Below are positions 47,772 to 60,752 of a stretch of 64,000 bases of DNA, piece after piece (position 1 is the stretch's first letter; the number at the start of each line of letters is the position of its first letter). A model generated the notes under the pieces. The model did not search any database. It saw only the letters and a program-made list of their open reading frames with translations, and was not told the DNA's origin. This stretch comes from Eutypella sp. D-1 (lineage: Eukaryota; Ascomycota; Sordariomycetes; Xylariales; Diatrypaceae), in assembly GCA_023313575.1 (NCBI GenBank), contig JAJTTP010000014.1:744001-808000 (forward strand), read 5' to 3'. The translations under genes and the position numbers were made by a program.

Positions 47772-49587
47772 ATGAAGGGCGAGGTACGTTATTGTAACCC
47801 TCGAGGTTCCCCCAGGTCCCCACATTCATAGCTTCCCGAGGTCCTACCACATTGTCTATTATACCCTCAGTATACCTTCAGCTTTTCCGTATATTACTTA
47901 CCCATTGGGAGAGGAGTCTACCATCATATGCTTTCATATATGTTCTAACCACTAACCCATTTTTTTTTCTTGCCCATAGATTCTTCACCTTCACTTGGGC
48001 CAGGCTGGTACCCAGCTCGGTAACAGCGCTTGGGAGCTGTGAGTACTACACCGCCGTCATGCTATATTGATGCTATATACCACGAAGCAAAGCCAAATTC
48101 GGCCATTTTTTAACCGACGACACTGGTCAGGTATCTTCTCGAGCACGGTCTTGGTTTTGATGGTCGTCCCGACCCTGACGCGAAGGATGTCCTTGACGGC
48201 GGCTCCTATGAGACCTTCTTCACCGAGACGAGCGGTGGTAAATACGTGCCCCGCTCTCTCTTTGTCGACTTGGACCCTTCCCCCATCGACGAGATCCGAA
48301 CTGGTGGCTACCGTCAGCTCTTCCACCCCGAGCTGTTGATCAACGGAAAGGAGGATGCTGCCAACAACTATGCCCGTGGCCACTACACCATTGGCAAGGA
48401 GCTGGTCGACAGTGTCATTGACCGCATTCGGCGCGTAGCCGGTACGTTCCACTTCTGAGTGACACCCGTCTTGGCAATCTATTATATATCTGGGATATTC
48501 TCATGTTCAACTAGCTAACTCTGTTACTTTTCCCTTGCTTCAGATAACTGCAACTCCCTGCAAGGTTTCCTCATCTTCCACTCCTTCGGTGGCGGTACTG
48601 GTTCCGGTTTTGGGGCTCTCCTCCTCGAGCGTCTCTCTACCGAGTACGGCAAGAAGTGCAAGCTCGAATTCGCCGTCTACCCGGCCCCCCGTGTGTCCAC
48701 GGCTGTCGTTGAGCCTTATAACGCCGTCCTGTCCACTCACAGCACTATCGAGAACTCGGACTGCACTTTCCTCGTTGACAACGAGGCCGTCTACGACATC
48801 TGCAAGCGAAATCTTGACATCCCGCGTCCCGACTACCAGCATCTGAACCGCCTCATTGCCCAGGTCGTCAGCTCCATCACTTCGTCTCTGCGGTTCGATG
48901 GCGCTCTTAACGTTGATCTGAACGAGTTCCAGACCAACCTGGTGCCCTACCCGCGTATCCACTACCCTCTGATCAGCTACGCCCCTGTTATCTCTGCGAC
49001 CAAGAGTGCTCATGAGAGCTTCAAGGTTCAGGAGCTGACCTTCCAATGTACGTGTTCACCTGCTTGTTTCTGTCACTATTTTTTCATCAGCTAACCCAAA
49101 CACAGGCTTCGAGCCCAACAACCAGATGGTCGTTTGCGACCCCAGGAATGGCAAGTACATGGCTGTTGCCCTTCTGTATCGCGGTGACGTCGTTCCTCGG
49201 GACTGCAACGCCGCCATTGCCGCTCTCAAGGCCAAGTCCTCCTTCAACCTCGTCGAGTGGTGCCCCACGGGCTTCAAGCTCGGCATCAACTACCAGAAGC
49301 CGATGGTCGTCCCCTCGACCTCCCCGGCTGACGGCGGCCTCGCGGCGGTCGACCGATCTGTTTCCATGCTGTCCAACACCACCGCCATCGCCGAGGCGTG
49401 GTCCCGTCTGGACTACAAGTTCGACCTCATGTACAGCAAGCGGGCTTTCGTCCACTGGTACGTCGGTGAGGGTATGGAGGAAGGCGAGTTCTCCGAGGCG
49501 CGTGAGGATCTTGCAGCCCTCGAGAAGGACTACGAAGAGGTTGCGGCGGACACTTTCGAGCCCGACGAGGCCGAGGCCGAGTACTAA
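47772..49587 (+). CDS. Alpha-tubulin
   Basis: Five exons (47772-47783, 47980-48038, 48131-48441, 48544-49047, 49106-49587) give 455 residues. The sequence is unmistakable alpha-tubulin: it starts MKGE and [20 protein letters not shown], has the GTP-binding loop [24 protein letters not shown], the VEWCPTGFK block and the catalytic EGMEEGEF loop acting on beta-tubulin GTP. It ends in an acidic tail with a terminal Glu-Tyr, the substrate of tyrosination cycles in other eukaryotes. It pairs with beta-tubulin to form microtubules. The first exon has just 12 bases (MKGE). Each splice uses a GTACGT- or GTGAGT-like donor, except that exon 2 ends directly at GTGAGT within the Leu codon. Filamentous ascomycetes often have two alpha-tubulins; which paralogue this is cannot be decided here. 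Confidence 0.98.
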
Positions 49588-51247
49588 GCGGTCTCGACTG
49601 TGTACTCATGTACTTAGCTAAGCGAACGTAATTTCCCCCCGAAACATTCACCGTCGGTTCCGTCAATGGCAAAACTTCCGTGGTTCTCCTTGGCTATGAA
49701 ATCTTGACATTGTTCCCACTAGACCTTGGTTTTTCTCAACATGTCGCGATCGGGAAGCGCCCCCCACTGTTTTGACAAGATCGCGTACTAGGGAGGGAAA
49801 AGTAGGACTTGTGGATAACCCATTGTCTCTCATCGCCACCGTTGTTTCCCACCTGGGAAGTCATGTCGAGGTCACGCGGGCAAGGAAAGGACTCGGAAAG
49901 GGGAGAAAAGGCTTACGGGACTGGACTGGATGAATGGATGGATGGATAGCTATAGAACCCCCGTTTTCGACCGGGGCGTCACCTTTTTTTTTTTCTTCAG
50001 TTGCGACATAGCTTGCTTCTATCTTTTCCTTCTCTCTTCTGTCTTGAGGGAGGGAATTTGGCCAAGGGAAAAAAACAAATACCATGGACCTTTGTTGTTG
50101 TTAAAATTCTACTACTTGTTCACGACTTGTGCTGATGTTTCTTCTCCGCGTGGTGTGGGGCGGGGTTTCGTACTCATCTAGTTGTGTGACGTGCGTAGAC
50201 TATCAAGCTTGAACAGCCTTGCCTATGTATAAAATCCCCCCCTAACTTTACTACTCCGTAACTCTCCCCAGCCGATTTTCGATTGTCCCTAAAGGCTTTG
50301 CTGCTGTCCCCCTTAGCCAGACCTGCCTGGCCCAGTCGGCTAGGTAGGCCCTTAGAGCTAGATGCCTACCCCGGTATAAACGGTGGCCCGTGACGTAAAT
50401 CTTGGTGCGAAGATATGGATGAGCTAGTATCGTGTTATGACATACCAGTTATACCCGGCGATGAAAAGGAGAATGATGCAAGGGCCGCTTTTAGGACCTC
50501 TATTCGAATAGCGCCTGTCTACCTGCCAGACAGCACACCAGGGGATAGGGTTGGGGGGTGATAGAAATGATAGGCATACCGAGGGACGCTGGGCTTCCGG
50601 CTTTTAGGAGAAATCGAATATGCGGCTCGGAGGACTTCGACAACATACTTGCATAGCATACGGAGTATATATACGTACGTGCGTACGTGTTAAGCAGACA
50701 GGATAAGGTATTTATTGGCAAATACCATGCATGTCTTCCAACTACTTTCATTCATAGTAACACCTAAGAACCTCTTTCCCTAGAATAACAAGTCTCATTC
50801 AATATAACGTTCAGCGTAGCTGTGGTAGCCACCGTGTAATAATTACGTGATAATATCCCGAGAAGATATCTCGCGCACGACCAGACGACAGCGCTTCCCG
50901 GCAAGGGCCGCGTCGGTGAATGTTCCTCCATGTGTTCGTAAATAAAGATCCAGGCCTTCATGATAAACGCAAAAAGAAATGCCGTCCAAAGCGAATATCA
51001 TCCGTGCACTAATCCTGCCCAGTTCGCTGGATCAGTTGATGGTGATTGGGAAAATAATGACAGCTTGAATGTGGAAGACCTGGCTACGCCATGGATAGCC
51101 GATCAGGTTAGCTGAATAGTTGAATGAATAAACTTCGTCTGGGGGGGTTTTTCCCCCATCAGGCCATTAGCATTCCCGTTCGATCGAACAAGAACATTTG
51201 CGGTCAACCTTCGAGTCCGAGGAAGTGCGGCAGGGCCCCGTTACCCA
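49588..51247. other. Intergenic region between convergent genes
   Basis: Spacer between alpha-tubulin and the F-box gene. It contains a GGAT repeat near 49930-49945 and a run of T at 49985-49995. No gene is supported. Confidence 0.5.
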
Positions 51248-53343
51248 TCAACTACCACCGGCCTCCTCCCCGTCATCCATAACGCCAGCGGCGAACATGA
51301 CGCTCCGAAGGCCAGCGAGACCGTCTCCATCGCCGTCCTCGTCACCACTATCCCCATTCCCGTCCCCGCCCACGCCACCGACGCCGTGCCCGTGATCCCC
51401 GACCTGGCCCTCACAGTCGAGCATCTGCACGAGGCTCATACCCTCGAGTGCCGTATCCGCGATGTGTTGCAGCTCGTGCAGCGTGAAGGGGTTGCAGTTG
51501 GCGAACCGGCCGTCGATGCCGTGACGCGTCCACCCGGACGTTGGGTTCCGCGGGTACGGCGTCCCCTCCAAACACTGCTCTACGCTCCACCACTGGTGTC
51601 GCGGGCACTGGCATTGGCCCGGGGTGGGGATGGGGCTCTCGTTCGCCTCGCTTCCCTTCGCCTGGGATGACTCGTCGATTCGCTCCTTGCCTTTACGACT
51701 CACCTTTTCCGGGATAGAGTTGATGATACCGTCGCTATTATCGTCGTGGCTATTGCGCGTAGGCTGCGGTGGCACAACTGTCACGGCCTCCCGGTCCGCT
51801 AGGGCCCACGGCTGCGTCGCCGGGTCTGTCGGCAGATAGTCTACGGGGGAGCCGTCCGGGGCGGGGGGCTGGTGGTGCCCGAGGACGACTTCGACGAAGC
51901 GCTGCTCGAGGGATCTGCCCAGCCCACACGGATCCTTCAGGTCATGGCCCCCTGTTTCCGGCACCGCCTCCGTCCCAGCGCCGGCGTCACGGAAGTATTG
52001 GTCGTATCCCAGATTGGAGGCACGGCACACGCGCAGGCGGTTGCGCATCTGGCGGAAACGGACAGCGATCCAGGAGTGACGAAACACCGGCGTTACGTTG
52101 GGCAGGCCAACCCACAAGCTGACCGGGATGCCCTGGTCCTCGTCGAAGTCGGGTACCTTCTTCAGGTAGACATGGTCAAGGTACAATTCCTGGAGCGAGC
52201 CTTGGAAGTATTCGAACATGTCAATCAGGTCGCCAGGGATGACCTCCACGCGACGCAATTCGAGGCACGCTAGGTGCGGCAGCACCGTTTTCGGTGGCCT
52301 ACGGATCGAGGGCACAGACCGGAACTGCCACTCCTCGAGGGTGAGGTCGCGCTGCGTCGTCGTCCTGATCAGCGCCGGTCTCGGATCCTGGGCCTGTGGC
52401 GAGGCCGTGGACGAGGAAGAAGACGAGGTGCATGATGCGGATTGTGCAGTCGGCAGATGCTTCTCGTCGATGTCGAGACCAACGAGGCACAAGCTCCGCA
52501 GCCCTGGCGCCTTCCCAATCATCTCCCACAGGCGGCTACGGAAGGTGACGGTATGGGAGGGCGCATCCTCGTGACGGCGCACAGAGAGAACGAGATGCTC
52601 GAGCGCAGAGAAAGCGTCGATAATGTTCTTAACATCACGGGGATTATGCCAAAGCTTGACAATAGTGGAGTCGGTCAGGTTCTCGACGACCAGGGTGCGG
52701 AGGGGGGCCGACTCCTCGGGCGGGCGGCGGGCTAGCGCCTCTATGGTGTTGCCCAGGATCATGGTGGCGGCGCGACAGTGACGCGAGATCAGCTGGAAGG
52801 GCAGATTTAGGCGCACAGCTGTCAAATTGGGGGCGTGTTCAAGCAACTCGCCTAAGCGCTCGCGATACTCAAGCTCGGTGAATGACGTATCACTCATGCA
52901 GTACCGATCCCGCAGGGTATCGATGAAGACTCCCATGGTGGGGACCCGGGAGAAAATCTTACCCAAGTACCTGACTTCACCTGTATACATAAAACGCGTT
53001 AATACTCTACGAACATTCCATAATGTCCAATCCAGGACCGGGAAAAATAAGATCCAGAAATATACGTACCCTCGTCCCGAATCATCATCATGTCCAGATA
53101 TAGCGCCTGGCATAGATGGCCTATACGCCGTAGAGCAGCTTCGTCAGGTGGTCGGCATTTCCTAGAGATCTTGTCGAGCCGGGTGAATTCCAATTGCAGG
53201 GTCTTGAGGACGACCGGCTTGAGGATGTTGTCGAAGAGCTTGCAAACGGTGCGTACATCGAGCAGGGAATTCTTGTCGCCGTAATGGTTCTCGACGCAAT
53301 AACCCAGTATCGTCAGGATTATCTCCGGTGGTAGTCGATCCAT
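51248..53343 (-). CDS. F-box protein with leucine-rich body
   Basis: Two exons (53070-53343 and 51248-52980; donor GTACGT, acceptor ATACAG) encode 668 residues. The N-terminus MDRLPPEIILTILGYC, with the following VRTVCKLFDNILKPVV, is a typical fungal F-box (about residues 1-45). This would bind Skp1 in an SCF ubiquitin ligase. The middle (about 130-400) has irregular leucine-rich segments such as RLNLPFQLI, LRTLVVENL, LRSLCLVGL and LACLELRRVEVI, and is probably the substrate-binding part. The C-terminal ~200 residues are polar, with a Cys/His-containing CQCPRHQWW segment and a Gly/Asp-rich tail (GDGNGDSGDEDGDGDG). The degradation target is unknown. Such F-box proteins are numerous and fast-evolving in filamentous fungi. 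Confidence 0.83.
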
Positions 53344-54258
53344 TTTTCAACCTTCTTTTTATTCTTTCCTTTCTACGCTTCTCACCCTTCTATTCCCTTT
53401 TCTTATGCTCAGCAGCTTATATGTGTTCGGGGGGTTGTTCAATCGCTCGAATGGGTGGACCATAAGTATGGAGTTCCGGGGTTTATGTCGCGGTCGTAGT
53501 CGTGGTTGTCGAAGTACATTACCTAGGTACTCAAGGTTATAACCTTAATATGTAGTTAACCAGTTATGTAACTTACGAGCTGTAGGAGCTCAACTTCCAA
53601 CGAGGGTTCCACCAATCCATTTACACCCATTTAAAATGGGTCGTGCTTACTAGTCCATACTAGTATTAGGGTGAATCATTTGAGCTCGGGATTGGACATT
53701 GAACATCGTCATTAGTTAGGTACCTCGGTACTTGTATAGGGGCTGAAGGGTGGCAGTATTGGTAATTTATAAATCGCGATATTTTGAACTTCATCAAAAC
53801 ATAGGCACCACATGTTGATGATCTAAATTGGGGTATGATAAGCCGAATTAGCTTAAATCATATTGATCATCCTTTATGGATAATTATATAGGAAAAGGAA
53901 CGGGTGTAACTCTCCCCGTCTTGAAACATTGAACCTCTCTGAATGGCATGGCGTATATATTTTCCGATTAAACCCCCGAACAAGCCACCAGGTCTTGCCT
54001 ACATTCCGACCTTCGACCCGTTTGACATGATAGCTGCAATGGAGATACTATGAGAGGATAAGAGACGGCTGGGACTCGTTTCCTAGTCAAGATCATCGCA
54101 TATTTAGACCCATTGACATGACGCCGCAGGGCGGTGGACTCTCTAAGGGCTAAGAGCCATTCCCTTGGATGGACTATGTTTCTTAGGATGTTCTCACTCA
54201 GCTTTCGTAGCTTTTCTGGACTTCCTTCCACGCCGGAAGTATCGTAGTTCTGTCTGAA
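53344..54258. other. Divergent promoter region
   Basis: The spacer between the F-box gene (leftward) and the type II membrane protein gene (rightward). It is AT-rich at 53755-53900. A minus-strand open frame at 53968-54379 overlaps the downstream gene start and has no features. Confidence 0.5.
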
Positions 54259-55401
54259 ATGGCTGCGCACAAGAGCCTATGTAAGAACTCCAGCCTGGCG
54301 ACCTTGCTGGGTTTTGTCTTTGTCTGGTTGGCATTATGGTTCCTGCAACGGCCCTCTGTCGTGAGTCTCGCTTACCCATGACAACCTCTTCGCAAGTATT
54401 CGTCTAATCATGCTCTCTGTACGAAGCCACGAGTACCTCTCAACTCCAGCTCTGAGTTCATAGGAGCGAGTAACCCCAGCGCCGGCCCCGATCTAAACCC
54501 CCAACCCGAGATATCAGATCGTCCTCTGATCATGTACGCGTACAAGGAGTCCGAGAACGCGCGACGGAACCTGATATTCTTCCTACATCAGGGCCTGCAC
54601 GGAGCGGCGGACTTCATATTCATCCTCAACGGCCAGACCGACGCGGCCGACTGGATCCCGGCCCTCGACAATGTGCGCGTCGTCCGCCGGCCGAACCTGT
54701 GCTTCGACCTAGGCGCCTTCGGCGAGGTCCTGCGCGACGGCGATCTCTGGCGCCGATACCGCCGCTTCATCACCCTCAACGCAAGTATCAGGGGGCCCTT
54801 CGTCCCCACTTGGAGCGACAAGTGCTGGAGTGACGCCTACCTCGAGAGGGTGACGGAGGACGTCAAGGTAAGCTTTCGAACTTCTGGGACATTCGCGCTT
54901 AGTGTACGAACGGTTCTTGTCTGACTTGTGGCGACGTAGCTTGTAGGCATGTCGGTCAACTGCATGCCATCTCCCCACGTGCAGTCGATGATATGGGCGA
55001 CAGACCAGGTGGGTATGGAGTTACTGCTATACCCACCAGCGAATTCGTCTGTGGCGGACCCGTTCGGGACGGCGGAGGACGCAGTGGGATTCGGCGCGTG
55101 CTACGAGGAGTTCGCGCGGGCGATCCACGCCGAAGTCGGGGCGACGGCCGCCATCCGGGGCGCCGGCTGCAACGTCTCAGCCCTAATGGCCGTCTTCCGC
55201 GACCAATCCTACCTCGATGAGTGCAGTCGCTGGCCCTTCGACCTTTGGTGGGACAAGTTCTACTTCGGCACCAACATCCACCCCTACGAGACCCTCTTTG
55301 TCAAGGCCAACCGCAACGTCGATCCCGTCCTACTCGAGCTGATGACCGGCCTCCACGTCTCCGGTCACAACGAGGGTCGGAGCTGGGATCTCTGCAAGTG
55401 A
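54259..55401 (+). CDS. Type II membrane protein, glycosyltransferase-like
   Basis: Three exons (54259-54360, 54427-54867, 54940-55401) give 334 residues. A basic N-terminus and one hydrophobic helix (about 12-29) predict a type II signal anchor, so the body should face the Golgi/ER lumen. The lumenal part begins LIMYAYKESENARRNLIFFL and contains FIFILNGQTD, NVRVVRRPNLCFDLGAFGE, FITLNASIRGPF and KLVGMSVNCMP. I know this layout from a conserved eukaryotic and bacterial family of proteins resembling the glycan-synthesis RgpF type. The acceptor and donor are unknown, and the glycosyltransferase assignment is inference. The start ATG is the only one giving the anchor in frame, and the first intron (GTGAGT) splits the stem. 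The C-terminus ends soon after HNEGRSWDLCK. Confidence 0.8.
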
Positions 55402-58400
55402 CGGTGAGATAAGGAAGAATGCGTACAATCCCCGCTGAGCGTGGCTCATGAGTGCTTGCCGCACGGATTTGCTACATTTCGAGGCTTGGGCGGCAGCACG
55501 ACGTGTACGGGTAATGATATAGGAAAATATTTTGTTTGGTTAGGTTCTTTGTCAAATTTCCCAGCCGCAATCCACATACGATGCCCGAATCTGCCTACGT
55601 CAGCAAAACCTTCGCTTATTAGTAGTCTGCCTAACGGATGTCAGCTGTGAGGGTGGAGTCGATGATGCGGAGCCATCAACTATATATCGGCAGGCGTTCC
55701 GTTCTAAGCGGCGCGGTTCCAACGCAGCGGTGTGTGCGGCCGGGCTTATTCTGCTGGTAAATCCGGATGGTCGGATGGTTGTAACTACGTGTCAGCATCG
55801 GTAGTAGTCTATTTCGGATCTGGCCCGGATCAACACCATGAATCCATCGTCGGGTATGTCCGTTCGGCAGTGTTATGTCTAGTATGTAGATACGAGGGAC
55901 ACTGCTCTTGACAGGCAAGCAGATAGGTACTGGAATGCTGTGAACGTCTTACATCATTCTATGGCAGTAGGACGGGACTCACGGGAGTCAGGCACACTCG
56001 AGTTCATGGACCAAGTTTTAAGCCGCATGGTATTTTACATATGAAAATTCCCAGCACAATTTTACCCAGTGATATTTCTTATGTTACTGTTCTCACGACT
56101 GTATCCTTCTCTACCTCTTGTCATGTTGGCAGATTGAAGGCCAAGCCACCCCCAGCCCCCTTTTAGAACGCAGCCCACCGGGTCAGCCAGCTGAAGCCCC
56201 GTCTCTCAGGGGCCCACTGCACCTACATTGCTACCTGCCTGATTTGTTCGGCCCCTCACAACCGAGGGCATTGCTACCGCATCTGCCTGTTCTGTATGTA
56301 GGGGGACACTGCATAAGCCTTAGCCGCCACAGAGTGCTAACCATGTAACCCATCATCTTCCCTGGGAAATGGGGACGATCCCGTGCCACGTGTAGGATCT
56401 CCGGAAACTCACCATGCTCGTCCGAAGTCCGCTAAGCAACCCTACCGGGCCATAATAATAGAGACCTCTATCCATACATAGTAGTTTAATATTTGCCCAG
56501 GTGCACAGATTGATCTAACCGGCAAAGTGAAACGAATGCCCAGGAAAGCCAGCGACAAGAGCTAACAAGTATGTATTGAAGTAGATCTCTCGTCTAATCC
56601 TCCGGGCCTAATACAAACACGTCCGTCCGCTCATCAAGATTAACGCAAGTGCGCTGGCGGCCGCTCGCCTCGATCGGCGCTAACTTATACGGATTGTGCA
56701 TAGCGATATATTAATACTGGCACACACGAACTGTAGGCAACTACGCATACCAGTTTATCTAGGCAAGTTAGGATAGGATACGCAGCAACTCATTGGCAAT
56801 AAATGCCAAATGCCAAGTGGAAGGTCGTGTGTCGTCGCATTCGCATAAGGCAACAGGGGCGAGAAGTTTCAGGTAAGGGCTGGGGAGACACAAATAGGCG
56901 AACCAGAAAACGTGCTTTGAGGGCATGGTGGCCTGTCCCATTGACCATCGCACAACATGCGTTACATCATAGAAAGCGTCGCACGTCTAATTCAGCTTAT
57001 GGTTCTGTAGGCGGCTGGGCAATGATCCCCTTTTCCTGTTCTTCTTTTGATTTCCAAACATACTCCATGCTAGCTAAGCCAATAGACAATCTAGCAACGG
57101 TGTTACCAACTACGTATGCATGCAGTCAGCATTTAGAGCAATGGGCACCCTGATTTTCTCAACGCTGAACCTTAGATATGATGGCATGGCGAGACGACGT
57201 AACTCGTAACCCTTATCAAAGAGTTGCTAACAAAATTACTTCTTCTATTAAAAGACGATTGAATGGTTACTAGCTGTAAGGGAGATATGTTTTAGGTGGT
57301 GGTGGACCAGACTCACGGCCCCTTGACCTGTAATAATATGGACTGGGACAGCACTGTTGCCCTACGAGGCTAAGCCATCCACAACGCCGTTTATTTTAGT
57401 CCTTCCCATTGCCGCAGTTCGATCGACATAGGGCAATCCGCAAATCTAGCGCAGCGCCCCCAACGTCCTTGACCCCCTCCTTGCCTCCCCTTTCAACTCC
57501 TTGGAAATGCGCTGAAATTCAGGATGAGAGACCATAACTACCAACTTTGGCTTGGGATACAGCGGCGCAGTGCAGGTTAACCCGATCTCCGGGACGAGCT
57601 TGCACGAGTGGGTCTTGTTTTCTTGTCGGTACCTCTTTCACGGCTCTTTCACTGGTTGACTGGCTACCTCGGACTGCGCCCGCAATTCGCCCCCTGTCAA
57701 CTTAGCTTTAGTCTCCTCGATAGTGGCGTTAGCGATTGTTTAGTTTTACCGGCGAGCGACCGCGCCTGTGTTGATTTATTACAACGCAGAGGTCTAAAGG
57801 TCCCCCCTCTGACAAAAATAGTGAAGAGTGCTTCATTAAGCGCGAGACTAAAAAGGCGCCGTGGTGCGAGCACGGCTCTCGACTAACTACGAATAGATAA
57901 TCCACTCCAAAAGATGGAGTTGTTGGCAGATGAACAACGGCGACACATTCTTGTTTAGGTAAAATGAATAGTGGACGAGGTCCGATTTTGATAGGGTACG
58001 ACACCCGCCTTCCACAGTTCGGCATCATACATAGGTACAAGCAAAGAGTCTCACGACTTGCTTAGGAGACTTTTCGATCCTAGACAGACTCGGTACTGTC
58101 TGTTATCTATCTGTTATATATGTCAATCAGCCAAGAGAGCAGTGGAGGCGGAGGGCAAGAACTAATCCCACTTGACAGGACCATCCATGACCTGTGAAAT
58201 TTTACCCGCAGTCCATGCTTCTCCCTGGCCCCCAAGCGTCAATGATTAGACCACCAGTGACTTTTATAGACGTAATGAATTTCCATTCTTTAATCTCTAA
58301 CGCCATTAAGTTCAGGGTCCCGGCTTAGCACGCCCCAGTCTGACCCTCCCTATGGCGAACAGGCGAATCAGCTTGGGTACCCGAACAGCACCACAGCAGC

Positions 58401-58841
58401 AAGGTCTTTTGTAGTGGAGCCCCCCTGGTAGATGCTCCGTATATACTCATTCACCCCAGAGACCTTGTACATAGCGGCTTGGATGCATAAGTAAAAGTAG
58501 GCTTATGTCAGATCAGTGCACGCCAGCGCGAAAGGGCGTGGGAAGTTTGCTTGTCCCCCAGATGATCTCCATATCTCTGTTAGGCAGTGTCCATTAATGG
58601 TCGGGCGGCATTTTCCATCTCTCTTTTATCTCTTTTCCTGTGTCAACTTGTAGTAGTAATATTCGCACATCGTGTGCCCGGGACCGAAGAAACATTCACG
58701 GGGCGATATGCGCGACGAGGTCTCCATCCAAAGGTAGAAAGATCGACCGGGACGTCGAAGCTTTCACATATATCCACACAGGGACGGTATCACGCCATAC
58801 TATACACTACACGGAAGTACCCATCGATCACGGACGACCCG
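55402..58841. other. Large intergenic region
   Basis: A 3.4 kb spacer without a supportable gene. Open frames are short and scattered on both strands (for example 56118-56348, 56803-57153 and 57608-57886) and show no domains. I see no repeats longer than a few units. It may contain the long promoter of the lectin-like gene or degraded sequence. Confidence 0.45.
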
Positions 58842-60752
58842 ATGGCGGCGAATAACTCGCCGTCGCCGCCGGTGACGGAGGACTATAGCACGTTGGAGGT
58901 GGACAACCGTGCCGAGTATCAACACCAGGCTCCCCAGGTCGCCCACGACCGCGAGAACCTGCCCGAGGTTGCCCATGAACAGAACAGCTACCCCGAGGTT
59001 AACACGCAAGCTTACCCGGCGGCATACAACGGCGGGTATGCCCCTGGCTACGCGGCAGGAGGATACGTCGCGAAGGAGGATGGTCCTTACGTCGCCGCGG
59101 CCGCCGACCAGCCGGCAGAAACGACGACGGCGGCAGCAGCGGCAGCGGAGGCGAAGGATCCGAGGATATGCGGAGTTCGTCGGAAAACCTTCATCATCTT
59201 GGCGACGCTCGCGGCTCTCATTGTCGTCGGCGTCGTCGTCGGTGTCGCGGTGGGAGTCACAGTGGGCAACAATGGGTCAGATGATGATGATAGCCAAGCA
59301 GCGGAAGATGGTGACACATCACCGTCATCATCAGCACCCCCCAATAACGTCCGCCTAAATACCCGGATAGCGTCAACAAATTTCACGGACGACGCGGGAA
59401 ACAACAACTATGTCCTGATATACCAGCTTAATAGTGGTGCTCTTTGGTAAGTCTTTAGAAGTATATTTTGCAGCCACATCAGGCTGCCTCTTTACAAGTT
59501 GGCCAGCATAGAAACTAACATCGTCACAGTATGTCTCATACCCGTTGCCTTCTAACTCCAGTCTGATGGGTTGCTACGCAAGGAACCAGACGCGATAGGC
59601 CGAAACACGATACTAACGTGTAGCAGATATGTCGACGTACAACACGTCCGAAGACCAGTCAGAGTGGATTGTATCACCAGTAATCGATGGGAAGACTGGC
59701 TCCATGTCGTTGGATGATGTGGCGAATAGCACGTCCATCGCCATCGATGCCTACGTTAACCAGGGCGTAAGTAGTTAGCTCTATCCGACGCCATTACCAC
59801 ACCAATTGCCACTCCTGATCTTGCTATATTTCCTATTGCAGACGAGCCCATCCGCTGACGTTTACCTTACCACACAATACAGAACCGCCTGATGCACCTG
59901 TACTGGCTGGCGCCGAACAACCGTATCCGGTCAGCGCGGTTTGACATGTTCACGACGGACGTAGCGCACAACGCGCAGGATTGGTACGAAGCGCCCGCGT
60001 CGGACCTATACTCCACATCGCCAGGGTCGTCGATAGTGTCGTACGGACGCGAATGTCTGGATGACCCGTGTCCGCAGTGGTCGTACCTGTTCTGGCAGGA
60101 ATCAGACGCCGTGCGGGGAGCGGGCCTGGAGCCCGGCGGGCAGTGGGAGTCGCTAGGCCCACGGCTGGGCGCGTCGTCAGGCGGCTTCGACTCGAACGGC
60201 GTGACGCCGCCCTCAGACAACACATCTATGGCCATAGCCCTGTCGCGCGCCAACACCTCCGACGCGGGCTTGCGGTCCTTTAGCATCTTCTACCGCACCG
60301 AATCCGGTACGCTCGGCCAGATCATCTACGATCGCGACAGGGCCGACACGCCGTACCGCGGGTACACGCTCCCGCGGGAGAACCTAGGGCCCAACACCGC
60401 CATCGTCGCCCTCCCCACAGGAACCAACGACACGGAACGCAGCGGCGCCGAACCGCTCGGCTTCCAGGTGCTGACCGCCGACCCGGACGCCGGCGGCGTC
60501 CAACTGACGTACTATCGTGACGACGAGTGGACCGCCGCGGGGGGAGAGGTCAGCTCACTCTCGGACTGCGCTCCCCTCGCTTCGATGGCGGCTATCCGCG
60601 GCGGCAGGGTTTACTGCGTCGTGGAGGTCGGAGACGGCGACGACAGGCAGGGGAGCATCGTCGAGTACGCCTGGGAGAGCGATCCCGCGGACGACGTCGG
60701 CAGTTACACGAAATACCGGCGGGTCGGGACGGTGAATACCACGGTGAAATAG
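58842..60752 (+). CDS. Type II membrane protein with lectin-like beta-propeller
   Basis: I read 540 residues from exons 58842-59446, 59562-59569, 59627-59766 and 59883-60752. The cytosolic N-terminus (1-110) is Pro/Ala/Tyr-rich. A Gly/Val/Ala membrane helix spans about 116-142 (RRKTFIILATLAALIVVGVV), followed by an acidic, Ser-rich stalk. The ectodomain has repeated short blade-like units: NYVLIYQLNSGAL, RLMHLYWLAPNNRIRSARF, SFSIFYRTESGTLGQIIYD and GFQVLTADP. This pattern is like fungal fucose-specific lectin propellers fused to a membrane anchor. Sugar binding has not been shown and key residues cannot be verified. The second exon is only 8 bases; it is the one choice I found that restores phase between SGAL and DMSTYN, giving the link CLM. 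The ATG at 58842 was chosen because upstream codons lack an ATG in a better context. Confidence 0.75.
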
